DNA from: Cyclostephanos tholiformis
Lineage: Eukaryota; Bacillariophyta; Thalassiosirophyceae; Thalassiosirales; Thalassiosiraceae
Direction of reading: 5' to 3'
Assembly (NCBI GenBank): GCA_036939975.1
Contig: JALLPB010001237.1
Span: 1-10,584, forward strand
DNA: 10,584 nt
A model generated the notes under the pieces. The model worked only from the letters and a program-made list of their open reading frames with translations, was not told where the DNA came from and made no database searches. This document shows, piece by piece, positions 1-8,268 of the stretch; positions within the stretch are counted from its first letter, which is position 1, and every line of letters begins with the position of its first letter. The position numbers and the translations under genes are program-made.

Positions 1-145
1 TAGCTGATCACCACTGGGCCTGTTGTGCCTCTGGACTGCATCAGCGTGCAGGACATTCAGTCATGTGCGTGACTGCCCTATTTGGTCTACGCATACATAC
101 GGCTGGGTACTGCAAGGCAAAGATACCGGGCTAGGTTGGTGGTAA
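1..145 (+). other. Unassigned left edge, probably upstream LINE sequence
   Basis: All three plus frames contain stops here, and the frame used by the endonuclease piece has a TAA at 143-145. No endonuclease N-terminal motif could be read with confidence. It is either decayed upstream endonuclease sequence or flanking DNA. Confidence 0.35.
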
Positions 146-603
146 GTGATGACTCTAAAAGGGGACGGCATACGTACGAGGGTGGTCTGCAGTTACAACC
201 CATGTGGGAACGGGAAGCTAAATAGTGGCACGACATATCAACAACAACGGAGATACTTCATCACCAAGGAAAAGGATCTAACTTGCCCACGTAAGAGATT
301 TTACGATGACCTTGTTATTCGGCAGTTAGAAAAATGGTAACAGGAAGGGTATTGTTTGATCGTATGCATGGACGCGAATGAGGATATATATAAGAAATCT
401 CTTGGGAAGATGCTCACGAAAGCAGATGGGCTCAATATGTCAGAGGTGGTGGGGGTTTTTACGGGTAAGAAAATTGGTCCGACATTTTTCCGGGGGTCAA
501 AACCGATTGATGGCATATGGGCAACGCAGGACATTGGCGTCACTCACTTGTGCGTTATGCCAGCCGGCTTTGGGGTGGGTGATCACCGCCTCTTCATAGT
601 TAA
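146..603 (+). pseudogene. LINE APE-like endonuclease domain, C-terminal half, broken
   Basis: This frame encodes the second half of an endonuclease/exonuclease/phosphatase-fold domain, which in LINEs nicks target DNA to prime reverse transcription. Visible motifs are SYNPCGNGK near 196-222, DANED (Asp at 371-373, Asn at 377-379), FFRGSKPIDGIWAT near 487-528, and GDHR with the Asp-His pair at 581-586, equivalent to the SDH motif of APE-type nucleases. An in-frame TAA at 338-340 splits it, with family-like sequence on both sides (FYDDLVIRQLEKW before, GYCLIVCMDANE after). Around 602-604 the frame shifts by one missing base into the next piece. The N-terminal half with the metal-binding Glu is not recognisable. 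The start at 146 is only where the open frame begins. Confidence 0.8.
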
Positions 604-2175
604 TTCCAAGAGGATAGTTTAGTTGGCAATAAGCCCCCACGGATACAATGTTTTACCTCACGGCATCTAAACACAAAAGTGTCAAATGGCGCCACTCAGA
701 AATACCTTCAGCGCTTGGAAAGGAACCTTGAGCGGCACCGACTAATTGAGCGCCTGGGCAAACTCTCCACATCCTGCAGATCCAAGAAAACCTTTAGGCG
801 CAAATTAAACAAACTGGACAAGTTGAGCAAATATCTGATGATTAACGCGGAAAAAAGATGTTGCCGCATAAAATTGGGCAGGATTCCCTTCTCACCAGAG
901 GCGTCCTTTTGGATAAGGAGGACACAAGTTTATTGCTCACTTCTGAGATACCAACAAGGACTGATTCGGAATAGGGGGAATTTAAAGCGCTCTGCGAGAC
1001 AATGTGGCATTCAGAATTGCTTATCTCTTGCCGTTGAGGAGGTACTGGCGCGACTGAAGGTGTGTATAAAACAATGTGACTATTTTAGAAGACACGGGAA
1101 GTTCTACCGGCGGAAACACCTGGAAAAATGCCTACAATCGGCGCGGGAAATGGAGGATGATGCACGCGAAAAGGAGATCCTGGCCATTATTAAACGAGAG
1201 AGAGATAGGAGCTCTTGGCGGCGCCTGAATTATGGCATGGGGAATGCTCATGGAGGTTCTGTTTGGAGGGTACTGGTGGAATCACCCGACCAAGAAGGGA
1301 TTTTAATGGAGCACAACACAGCAGAATCCGTTCAGGACGCAATCTTTAGCAACATACATCAAAAGCGCTTCTATCTGGCAGAGAATGCCCCAATATGTTC
1401 AGGGGAGCTCCAAGGACAATTCGGATATAATGCAGTGACGAGAACAGCACAACAGATACTGAACGGCACATGCACTTACCCTTCAGACTTTGATCAAGCA
1501 ACCCGTGAGATATGTGAAGAATGCGCGAAGATCAGAACTATTATACTGCGTGACTCGATGGATATCCATATTACAAAAGAAGATTGGTGTTCTCAATGGC
1601 AAGGAAAACGAGAATCAACGGTTTCCTCAGCGTCGGGACTACACTTTGGACATTATATAGCGGGTACCGCCTCGGATTATATCTCCCACTTTCATGCACT
1701 GAAGGCTACGATGGTTCTTATGCGAGGGGTGGTCTTAGACCGGTGGGCGCAAGGTCTGTCAGTAATGTTAGAAAAGATGTTCGGTTGTGCACTGATCACT
1801 AAGCTTAGATCTATTCTACTCATGGAGGCTGATTTTAATGCCACGAACAAGATAATTTATGGCCAGGGTATGCTACACCAAGCCAGGAAACACAAGCTCA
1901 TTCCGGAAGAAATATACAGCGAACAGAATCGGTTAGCAGATGATGGGACTCTGGCTAAGGTACTATTCTTCGACATTGTTCGCCAGACCAGGAGATCAGC
2001 AGGCATCAGCTCGGTTGACGCCGACAATTGCTATGACAGGATAGCACACCCGATAGCATCATTGGTCTTTCAATCTTTGGGTGTCCCAAAAGAGGCGGCG
2101 CTGTCTATGCTATCGACTATACAGGATATGCGGTTTTACCTCTGGACGGGTTTTGGGGATTCTAGGACATGGGAA
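604..2175 (+). pseudogene. LINE linker and reverse transcriptase N-terminal part (fingers/palm)
   Basis: The frame is open from just after a TAA at 601-603. The first conserved stretch (FQEDSLVGNKPPRI, 604-645) directly continues the endonuclease piece, so no separate start codon is proposed. Roughly 250 residues are Lys/Arg-rich and probably alpha-helical or coiled-coil, a linker likely to bind nucleic acid. RT begins near 1635 (SGLHFGHYIAG) and continues through an Arg-bearing motif near 1804 (KLRSILLMEADFNATNK) to motif A (SVDADNCYDRI) with the catalytic Asp at 2017-2019. The frame stays open to 2250, but family-like sequence stops near 2175-2190; the rest is out of frame. Its RT catalytic Asp is intact. 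Identity as LINE RT is strong from motif A plus the downstream GNGAAPAG and FVDD blocks. Confidence 0.85.
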
Positions 2176-2412
2176 GAAGACCCAAGGGATGTGTCAAGGA
2201 AATGGGGCGGCCCCAGCGGGCTGGACAGTCACGAGTATCACAATGATTGAGGCACATAAATGGAAGGGTCACGGGGTTCATTTGAGATGCCCAATTTCAG
2301 AGACAACAGTTCATTTGGCAGGAACTCTTTTTGTTGATGATACGGATGTAGAACACTTTAATATGTACAGGAATGAGACAATTAGAGAGGCGCACGCGGC
2401 TCTACAGCAATT
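2176..2412 (+). pseudogene. LINE reverse transcriptase motifs B and C (palm)
   Basis: In the second plus frame, this piece resumes RT immediately after the frame change: GMCQGNGAAPAGW (motif B, about 2195-2233), then HLAGTLFVDDTDVEH with the FVDD box at 2330-2341. The two Asp codons at 2336 and 2339 pair with motif A Asp 2017 to form the polymerase active site, so all three polymerase carboxylates survive although split between frames. Upstream codons of this frame (from 2081) are a shadow with no RT character. After EAHAALQQ (to about 2410) the frame loses family-like sequence and the next piece begins in another frame. The distance from FVDD to the following conserved block seems too short, suggesting a deletion as well. 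Confidence 0.82.
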
Positions 2413-3342
2413 ACGGTGCCACTCGAAGATGGCACAGAAGCAGCCATTGAACATTTGTCGGCTGGTACTCCAACCAAAACGCTTGGTCAAATGACATGCC
2501 CAACGGGAGACAGCGCAGGCGCCATTACTCAGATGCAACAGAAGGCACAGGGGTGGCCAGCGAAGGCATTGGCTAGCAAATTAAATATACACAGCATAAC
2601 CTTCCTCCTGGATAAACAGTTTTGGCCAACGGTATCCTTTGGTATCAGCAGTGTTTGCGCTTCCTATACAACTCTGGAGAAGTGTCTGATGAAACCCTAC
2701 TATACTCTCTTACCACTTTGTGGCATACGGCGGTCAGTTCGGAGAGAGTTACGGCAACTCGAGAGGGGTTTCTACAGCGTAGGCTTACCTCACCCCGGGG
2801 TGGAATGTTTCGTCGCACAACTAGAAAAATTTCTCGCACATTATGGGAGCAGTTCAGGCCTGGGTGTGCACATGCAAGCATCAATGGAGCTCTTTATCAT
2901 TGAGGGAGGGATCTCAACTCAGCTACTCTCCAAATCCTTCGCCCGGTACAGGAAATGGGTAACTGACTGTTGGCTCAAATCACTTTGGGAAAAGTTGGAT
3001 AGGTTTGGTTTCCGGATAGAATTATCCCCCCTCCCACTAGCTCGTCCAAGGGAGAATGACACATGGTTGATGCACACTCTAGAGGGCTTGGATTTCAGGG
3101 AAGAGGAGCTTATACGTCTCAATAGGATTCGATGTCGTCAGCAGGTACTCTCTTTATGGGATGTCTTTGATGCAAGTGGTAAAACCCTGGATGCTTGATA
3201 CCTACATCTACGTCCGATGGATACTGACTGGTCGTCTCTTCTCTTCCCAAATGAGCACCCATCGCGACGGGACGTTCAACTATGGCAGGAAGCACTGCAG
3301 CCTATGGCACCGAGGGGACGCACACAATGACGTCTCGGGAGG
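2413..3342 (+). pseudogene. LINE RT thumb/connection region with two in-frame TGA stops
   Basis: This piece begins with TVPLEDGTEAAIEHL and TKTLGQMTCPTGD and runs in the same frame through to the RNase H piece. It is the region between RT palm and RNase H, probably the thumb and connection: helical, Leu-rich, with no catalytic motif expected. Two TGA codons interrupt it at 3196-3198 and 3328-3330. Translation continues sensibly past each (YLHLRPMDTDWSSLLF after the first, RLGRMIDKGHKIWEW after the second), so they are nonsense mutations and not gene ends. The GTG at 2416 is not a credible start. Function is assigned by position only. Confidence 0.72.
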
Positions 3343-4806
3343 ATGATTGATAAAGGTCATAAGATATGGGAGTGGCGGCTAGCTCCAGATCAGGAGAGGT
3401 TGTTTAGAGCGCGCGGAGGAACGATGGATATATACGTTCCTATCACAGGTGAAGGACGTACACGAAGGGACAATCGGTGGTCATGTGTGCAAAGGGATGT
3501 AACCTATGAGGAGCAGGGCAGTGTCTGCACGGTCACGGAGCATGGAGGCGGACAGATCTCTGTCAGCTACCAAGCGGCAGAACAGGCGTCTCTTCACCCT
3601 ACCCAAGACTTCTGGGGGGTGCTACACAGGTGGCAGCGGACGTGGATGTGGGACAATCTTCAATGGGTGGGGGAGGAAGACTGGCTAGCCTTGGCAATAT
3701 TGGATGATTGTTGTATAGCGGTAACATATGGGTCATACATGCGCGATCTTCACGCGAAGGTGAACTCAGCCGCAGTGGTTATAGAGTGCACCAAAGGAAG
3801 AGGACGACTCTGGTGCTCCTTTCCAGAAACATCACAAGCGGCCTGTAGCTATAGGGGAGAACTACTGGGACTAATGGCAATACATCTCCTCCTTTTAGCA
3901 ATCAACGAGGTACATCCAGGCTTACATGGCTCGGTCCACATATATTCGGACTGCTTGGGGGCACTACGGAAGGTACAAAACCTACCTCCAGCCAGAGTCC
4001 TGCCACGGCTCGCACACTCAGATATCCTCAAGAATATTTTATTTATTTGCGCGAATCTGACATTTGAACGACTTTATTCCCATGTTTCAGCATATCAGGA
4101 CGACAAGGTGGAATACGGCAACTTGTCACGTCTGGCTCAACTGAATGTTAATATGGATTACAACGCTAAACGGGTACTCTGGGACATCCCGCCGGACCAG
4201 TCTCCAAAATGTCATGCATTCCCCCTGGAGACAGTGTTCGTCTCCGTGGCCTCCGAAAAGATAACAGCGGATATGGGGCATTGGGTTCAGTTCTTAGCAC
4301 ACCGCGTTCTGGCAAGATCAAGCTTTGATCAACTCAAAATTCTTGACACCGGAGCCTTCGACAGGGTGGACTGGGAAATGGTTTACGAAACATTGTGGGG
4401 GGCACCACGTATGTTTCAGCAATGGGCATGCAAACAAGTTATGGGAATCGCCGGCACTATGGAATGGGATAAGACTGGCTCTTGCAAATGTCCAAGCTGC
4501 TTGGAATGTAAAGACACGTGTGCCCACATATTGGTTTGTGATCATGCCGGTAGAGTTGCAACCCTACATCACATGGTGGATTTGCTGGAGTCGTGGATGC
4601 AGGTGGTAGGCACTGAACTGGATTTATTGGATTGTATTGCAGAATACGCATACAGCAGAGGTGGGTGCACGATGACGCAAATATGTACCGGTCTTGGGGA
4701 AGACTTTCAACTGATGGCTATGGACCAGGATAGAATTGGATGGAGGCGGTTTATGGAGGGGATGATATGCACAAGAATGCGTCACATTCAAGGCGGGTAC
4801 GCTTGA
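3343..4806 (+). pseudogene. LINE RNase H domain and Cys/His finger, catalytic Asp lost
   Basis: The ATG at 3343 is internal (MIDKGHKIWEW continues the preceding piece). Near 3700-4170 lies an RNase H fold, which in LINEs degrades the RNA of the RNA/cDNA hybrid: VTYGSYMRD (3721 on), YRGELLGL with Glu at 3859-3861, IYSDCLGAL with Asp at 3949-3951, and NMDYNAK with Asp at 4156-4158. The usual first motif is TDGS; here the Asp is Tyr (tat at 3727-3729). The usual AHQDD is AYQDD (Tyr at 4093-4095). Both changes should abolish or cripple activity. Downstream, CKCPSCLECKDTCAHILVC (about 4483-4539) is a Cys/His zinc-knuckle-like cluster. The TGA at 4804-4806 is probably a premature stop, because related sequence continues in frame. 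Confidence 0.85.
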
Positions 4807-5172
4807 AGGGAGGGTATCGTCACGACTCCGGAAGTGTGGGCAAAGGGGGTGATCCTCAGGCTATTGGAAGCAACACATGGGCAGTGGATATACCAAAATG
4901 TACAGATACATGATGAAGTAGCAGGAATGCAGGCAACCTTGAAGAAGGAGGAGATACAATGGGACATTGAAGAGCAGATAGAGCTGGGGGCAATGGGGCT
5001 ACTCGAGGAGGATCAATGGATGATGGAGGTAAACCTGGGGGATATGACGAGCTCATCCGGGGAATCGGAGGAATACTGGCTCCTAGCCATTCAAGCTGCA
5101 TGAGAGGCAGCAACGCTAACACGGCAACGGACACAGCAGGAGCAGGCGGAGATACCAGGAGATGGGGGTTAA
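4807..5172 (+). pseudogene. LINE polyprotein C-terminal acidic tail
   Basis: Directly in frame after the TGA at 4804-4806, the reading frame stays open to TGA 5101-5103 and then to TAA 5170-5172. The tail reads LLEATHGQWIYQNVQIHDEV, then an acidic Glu/Asp- and Met-rich stretch (GLLEEDQW, SSGESEEYWLLAIQAA). I recall similar tails on RNase H-bearing LINE proteins of diatoms, but this is unsearched. The 5101 TGA is followed by EAATLTRQRTQQEQAE, a plausible continuation, so the ancestral end may be 5172. No known catalytic domain. A separate small gene starting at the GTG 4834 is unlikely. Confidence 0.6.
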
Positions 5173-5345
5173 CCTAATATTCCATAAATCCCTGTGGTTA
5201 CAGGGTTGGATGGCTTTTAGTAGCCGCTCTTACCGAGGACAATGATCCTTGAAGGAGGTTAGCTCTCTCTAGCGGTTCCGACTGCGACGCTGTTTGGTTC
5301 AAGTGCCCTCGGCGGTAGTCATTAACTTACCTAATTTCTTAAATT
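5173..5345 (+). other. LINE 3' UTR with potential stem-loops
   Basis: No coding frame. Contains a perfect hairpin CCCTGT-GGTT-ACAGGG at 5190-5205, a short one TCCTTGAAGGA near 5246-5256, and possible long-range pairing of TACCGAGG (5231-5238) with the CCTCGGCGGTA stretch (5307-5317). In LINEs such 3' structures can be the RT recognition signal; that role is inferred here. Confidence 0.5.
5190..5205 (+). repeat. Perfect 6-bp stem-loop in LINE 3' UTR
   Basis: The arms CCCTGT and ACAGGG enclose a GGTT tetraloop about 155 bases before the element end. It is a candidate reverse-transcriptase binding or RNA stability element; it could be chance in 16 bases. Confidence 0.45.
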
Positions 5346-5360
5346 GTTATGTTATGTTAT
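5346..5360 (+). repeat. (GTTAT)3 tail marking the LINE 3' end
   Basis: Three perfect GTTAT units end the element-like sequence. Short tandem tails of this type, in place of poly(A), mark the 3' end of several non-LTR retrotransposon groups. After it the composition changes to a GT-rich run, supporting the boundary. Confidence 0.6.
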
Positions 5361-5506
5361 GAGCATTGGCTCATCTTGTGTGGTGTGTTGTTGTGTGTGC
5401 GTGTCTGGCTATGTATCCACATATGTATCCAATACATGTTCGGCCAAAACATTTTGGCTAAACCCCGTACATAAATACATAATAAGGACACAATATTATT
5501 AGAGTT
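5361..5506. other. Spacer between LINE and hAT element
   Basis: No gene is supported. It holds a GT-rich low-complexity run (about 5375-5405), two direct copies of ATGTATCCA (about 5411-5419 and 5423-5431), and a perfect inverted repeat GCCAAAA-CA-TTTTGGC at 5443-5458. The right part is AT-rich. It may be the original target DNA, or a leftover end of another element. Confidence 0.5.
5443..5458. repeat. Perfect 7-bp inverted repeat with 2-nt spacer
   Basis: GCCAAAA and TTTTGGC flank CA. It could be a cruciform, a protein-binding palindrome or chance; no neighbouring gene start makes it an obvious operator. Confidence 0.4.
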
Positions 5507-5653
5507 CAGTCTTGCAAGGTCTCTACAGTGATTTTGCAAGATGCGAGACAACCCATCTCGCAAAGCCTCGAGACAAGAAATCTCTCAAGACTCTCACAAT
5601 GCTGCGAGACGAGACATTTCACAAGATTTCTTGAGAGAAATATCTTGTGAGAC
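5507..5653 (-). repeat. hAT subterminal repeat cluster, candidate left end
   Basis: In under 150 bases the same short words recur in both orientations: CTTGCAAG (5511-5518), TTGCAAG (5534-5540), TGCGAGAC (5542-5549 and 5603-5610), TCTCGCAA (5556-5563), CGAGAC again at 5569-5574 and 5610-5615, and TCTCTCAAGA (5581-5590) with its exact reverse complement at 5629-5638. Dense short repeats of this kind near element ends are typical transposase-binding sites in hAT transposons. The cluster lies about 110 bases downstream of the transposase stop codon, as expected for a 3' end. CAGTCTTGCAAGG at 5507 is the proposed terminal sequence. A matching inverted terminus was not found on the other side. Confidence 0.6.
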
Positions 5654-5763
5654 CAGTCCCCAATTAGTGCAATTCTTTTCTGTAAAAGAGTCCATCCCAA
5701 TCCCACGATACTATATAACATCACAATAATCAAATGCAATCAGTTATATTATCCAAAAAATTC

Positions 5764-8165
5764 TCATTCATAATCATTGTCATTCTGTCCTACATCAATT
5801 GGATTTCCGTCCTCGTCGACATCATTCACAGGAGGCGGAAGATAATATTCAAGAAATGGCACATCTGGCTGCAATACCTTCCAATGTTCACGGATAAGCT
5901 CAGAATTTTCTTGAGCAAACATCATCCGTGCTGTAACATCGGGGTTGAGACGAGAGCGCTTTGCTCTGATAACTCTGGCTGCCCTCGACCAAACTCTTTC
6001 AGAGGGGGCAGATGTAGCAGGAATGGTGAGGAATTCTTTTGCCAGCTGTGCCAGCTCAGGTGATTGAGACTCATTGGCTGCCCAGTATTTCAGCGCATCA
6101 TTAAAGTTTCCCTCGTTGTCTCTCATCTTCATTGATGCTGTAAGTTCGTAATTATCAAGCTGGTTTTTGCATCTGATTCGAATACTCTCCTCGTTAGTGT
6201 TTCTTCCTAAAAGCATTTCCAAGTCACCATCATCATCGGAGTGATCAAACAACCCCTCAAATGCAAAATCAATCCCATCACTGGCTCCAGTCCCTGTAGG
6301 TTTGTCATTGCTATTTGCTTCATTTCCGTCATTGTTGTTGTTGTGAGTTTCTTTTTCCAATGCCACATTAATCATACGGGCAAGTATCATCTCACGCAAT
6401 TCCTCCAATTGAACAGGCACCATCATCATCCTTAACCCCTTTCTAACGCGTGGATCAAGAAACGCTGCATAAAAAAAATATGGATGGACCCCTGTGTAAC
6501 GGTTGCGCTCTCCGGTTTCTGGTTTCTTAGTGAACTTCACTTTTCCAACATTATCTGCAGGAGGGTGATAGCGCTTGTCAAAGTCTTCGAGTAGGGTCCT
6601 GGTCAAACTCTTCACAGGTTCTAGAGCATGCTCACTGTTCAGAATGTTGACATAGTGTGCACGAATTGCATATATGGCCGATACCACCAATGATCCCGTT
6701 GGGTACTTCTCCCCTTCCAAGATTCTCTGCCATGTTGCAATTTTCTTCAAAGTTATCTCAATTTGCTCAAGCACAACCCATTGTTCCGTATCCAGCATGT
6801 CACATGTAATCTCCTTTGCAGAATGTAAACACATCAAGGCTGGCTTCAACAATCTCAAGCGTTTCAACATGCGATAAGATGACCACCACCTTGTAACAAC
6901 ATCTTGGAGTAATTTCAATGGGCGAAATCCATGTCCACTATAAGCTTGAAGGTTGCTCTCCTTCTGGAATTTGAGCAGTTTTGAAGTTTGCTGGGTCGAT
7001 TTGCTAAAGTATTCAACAATTTTTCTCGCTTTAGACATTGCCATGTTGGCACCTGGAATATTCTTATCTGAGGAACAAAACATGTATCTCATTTGTGGAT
7101 GTGTATTCAATGAGGAATTCATTACATACATGAAGATTGATGCTCACCATTAAAAGCCAACACAGCATTGCAATGCAAATTATGATCAGTACAATATGCA
7201 TGCTCCATACCATTGTCACGCAAGTGCTTTCCAAGAACTCCCATACTACCAGTGGTATCTGTAATACCAATTACAAGGTTGCATTTTGTTGTGTATCCTG
7301 CCAACACTTTTGCTTGGTCATTATATATGGCCTCACCAGAAGTGGTGCCATGAAATACTTTGAAGTCGACGATGATGCTACGCATTTCCCAGTTCTTGAT
7401 GTAATGAAAAGTTGTCGTGGTGTACGTTGCATCATCACAACCCGTCCAATGGTCGGTGGTCCACGATCCTCTTTGCTGACCGGCTTCCAACTTTGTTGCT
7501 CTCTTTGCAAGCGCTCCAAGACTAAAGACTTGTTCTCGTATTTTGTGTGGTGTCACATTTGTGATTTTATCTGCATCCTTATGAAAAGGTCGAAACAAAC
7601 TGCGGAACTCAAATGATGCAGCAATAGTAAAAGCGTGCGACTCAGCAATGATGAAATTCGTAACTGCGTGGAGATACTCCATCTTAATATCCGCAACACT
7701 CTTATCCTTGCCCTTCTTTTGGAATATACTCGCAACTGATGGGGTCCCTTCTGTGTCTTTCCTCATAGAGACGACGCTCCTCTCGTTCATTTTCTCATAC
7801 TCTTCACGGTGCTTGTACTGCAAGTGTTTAGTGAGACCAGTTGTGGTGCGTCCCTTTGTTGATATGCTTGCATGGCAAAGAATACAATGAGCAAAATTCT
7901 GAAGATCGGGATGATGAGTGGGATCATACAATTTGTACAATGTCCAAAAAGTGGCGATCTTCCCTCGAGGCTTGATAAGATGATAGGCAGAAGTAGCTGT
8001 AGCAGTGGGAATATTTTCAGTATCACCCAGTGTGCCATCAGCAGACTTATTCAAGTTCCCCACCGAATCTGACAGCATGGAATGAACAGTGTTTGACTCA
8101 AAGGTTAACTCAGATTCCTGTGAATACCCCTGCCTCTCCCGATTACTATTGAAGGCAATATCCAT
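5764..8165 (-). CDS. hAT-family transposase, BED finger and hATC domain, one intron
   Basis: The transposase would cut and paste its own element in the nucleus as a dimer. Exon 1 is 8165-7148 and exon 2 is 7067-5764; together they give 773 residues and a TGA stop. Domains, numbered from the ATG at 8165: BED zinc finger with C94, C97, H114, H119; TTDHWT with first catalytic Asp about 238; GITDT with second Asp about 303; CTDH (C-x2-H) about 325-328; DVVTRWWSSY about 395-404; EKYPT with likely catalytic Glu 459; AAFLDPR about 540-546; hATC dimerisation region about 665-728 (PELAQLAKEFLTIPATSAPSERVWS). The length is normal for an intact hAT transposase. The 8165 ATG is the first in frame; the open frame extends 22 codons further upstream to a TAG at 8234-8232, so the native N-terminus may be longer. 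An Asn/Asp-rich linker precedes hATC. No nonsense mutation inside either exon. Confidence 0.88.
7068..7147 (-). other. 80-nt spliceosomal intron in the hAT transposase gene
   Basis: On the minus strand the donor is G|GTGAGC at 7147 and the acceptor is a pyrimidine-rich TTTTGTTCCTCAG ending at 7068. The two exons lie in different frames; removing these 80 bases joins them at phase 1, rebuilding a GAT (Asp) codon at residue 340. It also joins the CTDHNLHCNAVLAFN segment to DKNIPGANMAMSKARKI. Unspliced, exon 1 would stop at 7124-7122. Without splicing, sequence between the two conserved blocks looks non-conserved. It is inferred from sequence only. Confidence 0.83.
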
Positions 8166-8268
8166 GTCTTGATTGTGATTCAATACATCATCACCATCAT
8201 CTATTGCCTTTCTTTTTTGTGGTAACTGTTGCTAAAGAGCACCATGGTGGTGATAGAATCTACCCGTG
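8166..8268 (-). other. Junction between hAT 5' side and Copia 3' end
   Basis: Short stretch with no complete gene. Reading minus-strand, it contains a Kozak-like CCACCATGG (ATG at 8245-8243), a run of six A (8218-8213), and a basic KRKA segment followed by an acidic one, in frame with the transposase but cut off by TAG 8234-8232. ATCACCACC occurs at 8253-8245 and again at 8293-8285 inside the Copia frame. Neither an LTR end nor an hAT terminal repeat is recognisable. Confidence 0.5.

Larger units (their letters stand above)
1..5360 (+). mobile_element. Degenerate non-LTR (LINE-type) retrotransposon, EN-RT-RNase H
   Basis: Conserved blocks occur in LINE order on one strand: endonuclease (DANE, IDGIWAT, GDHR), RT (VDADNCYD, GMCQGNGAAPAGW, FVDD), RNase H (GELLGL, YSDCLGAL, QDD), a Cys/His finger, an acidic tail, then a 3' UTR ending in three GTTAT units. 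The coding frame (position mod 3) runs 2, 1, 2, 1, with changes near 603, 2170-2190 and 2410. In-frame stops lie at 338-340, 3196-3198, 3328-3330, 4804-4806 and probably 5101-5103. Conserved residues continue on both sides of each break, so this was one long ORF. The 5' end is not defined and may lie left of the window. The element cannot encode a working protein as read. The class call is firm; the clade (diatom-type RNase H-bearing LINE) is inferred. Confidence 0.87.
5507..8250 (-). mobile_element. hAT-superfamily DNA transposon, right end unclear
   Basis: The element consists of a complete-looking hAT transposase gene on the minus strand with a subterminal repeat cluster on its downstream side. 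Left boundary near 5507 is inferred from the repeats. Right boundary is a guess: fewer than 90 bases separate the coding region from the end of the Copia polyprotein, and no terminal inverted repeat or repeat cluster is visible there. The element is thus probably truncated or rearranged at its 5' side. An 8-bp target duplication, expected for hAT, could not be matched (the bases before 5507 are TTAGAGTT). Confidence 0.65.

Noticed and set aside
4834..5103. Independent small acidic-protein gene
   Set aside because: It begins with GTG, lies in the same frame as the LINE polyprotein after a TGA, and reads as that protein's tail.
2413..5172. TGA recoded as an amino acid, so that the LINE is intact
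   Set aside because: The same element has a TAA stop and frame changes, and the transposase uses TGA as its natural stop just after the conserved C-terminus. CGA-to-TGA decay explains the pattern better.
7137..7616. Plus-strand 159-residue open frame
   Set aside because: Antisense to exon 1 of the transposase, where the minus strand carries clear hAT motifs.
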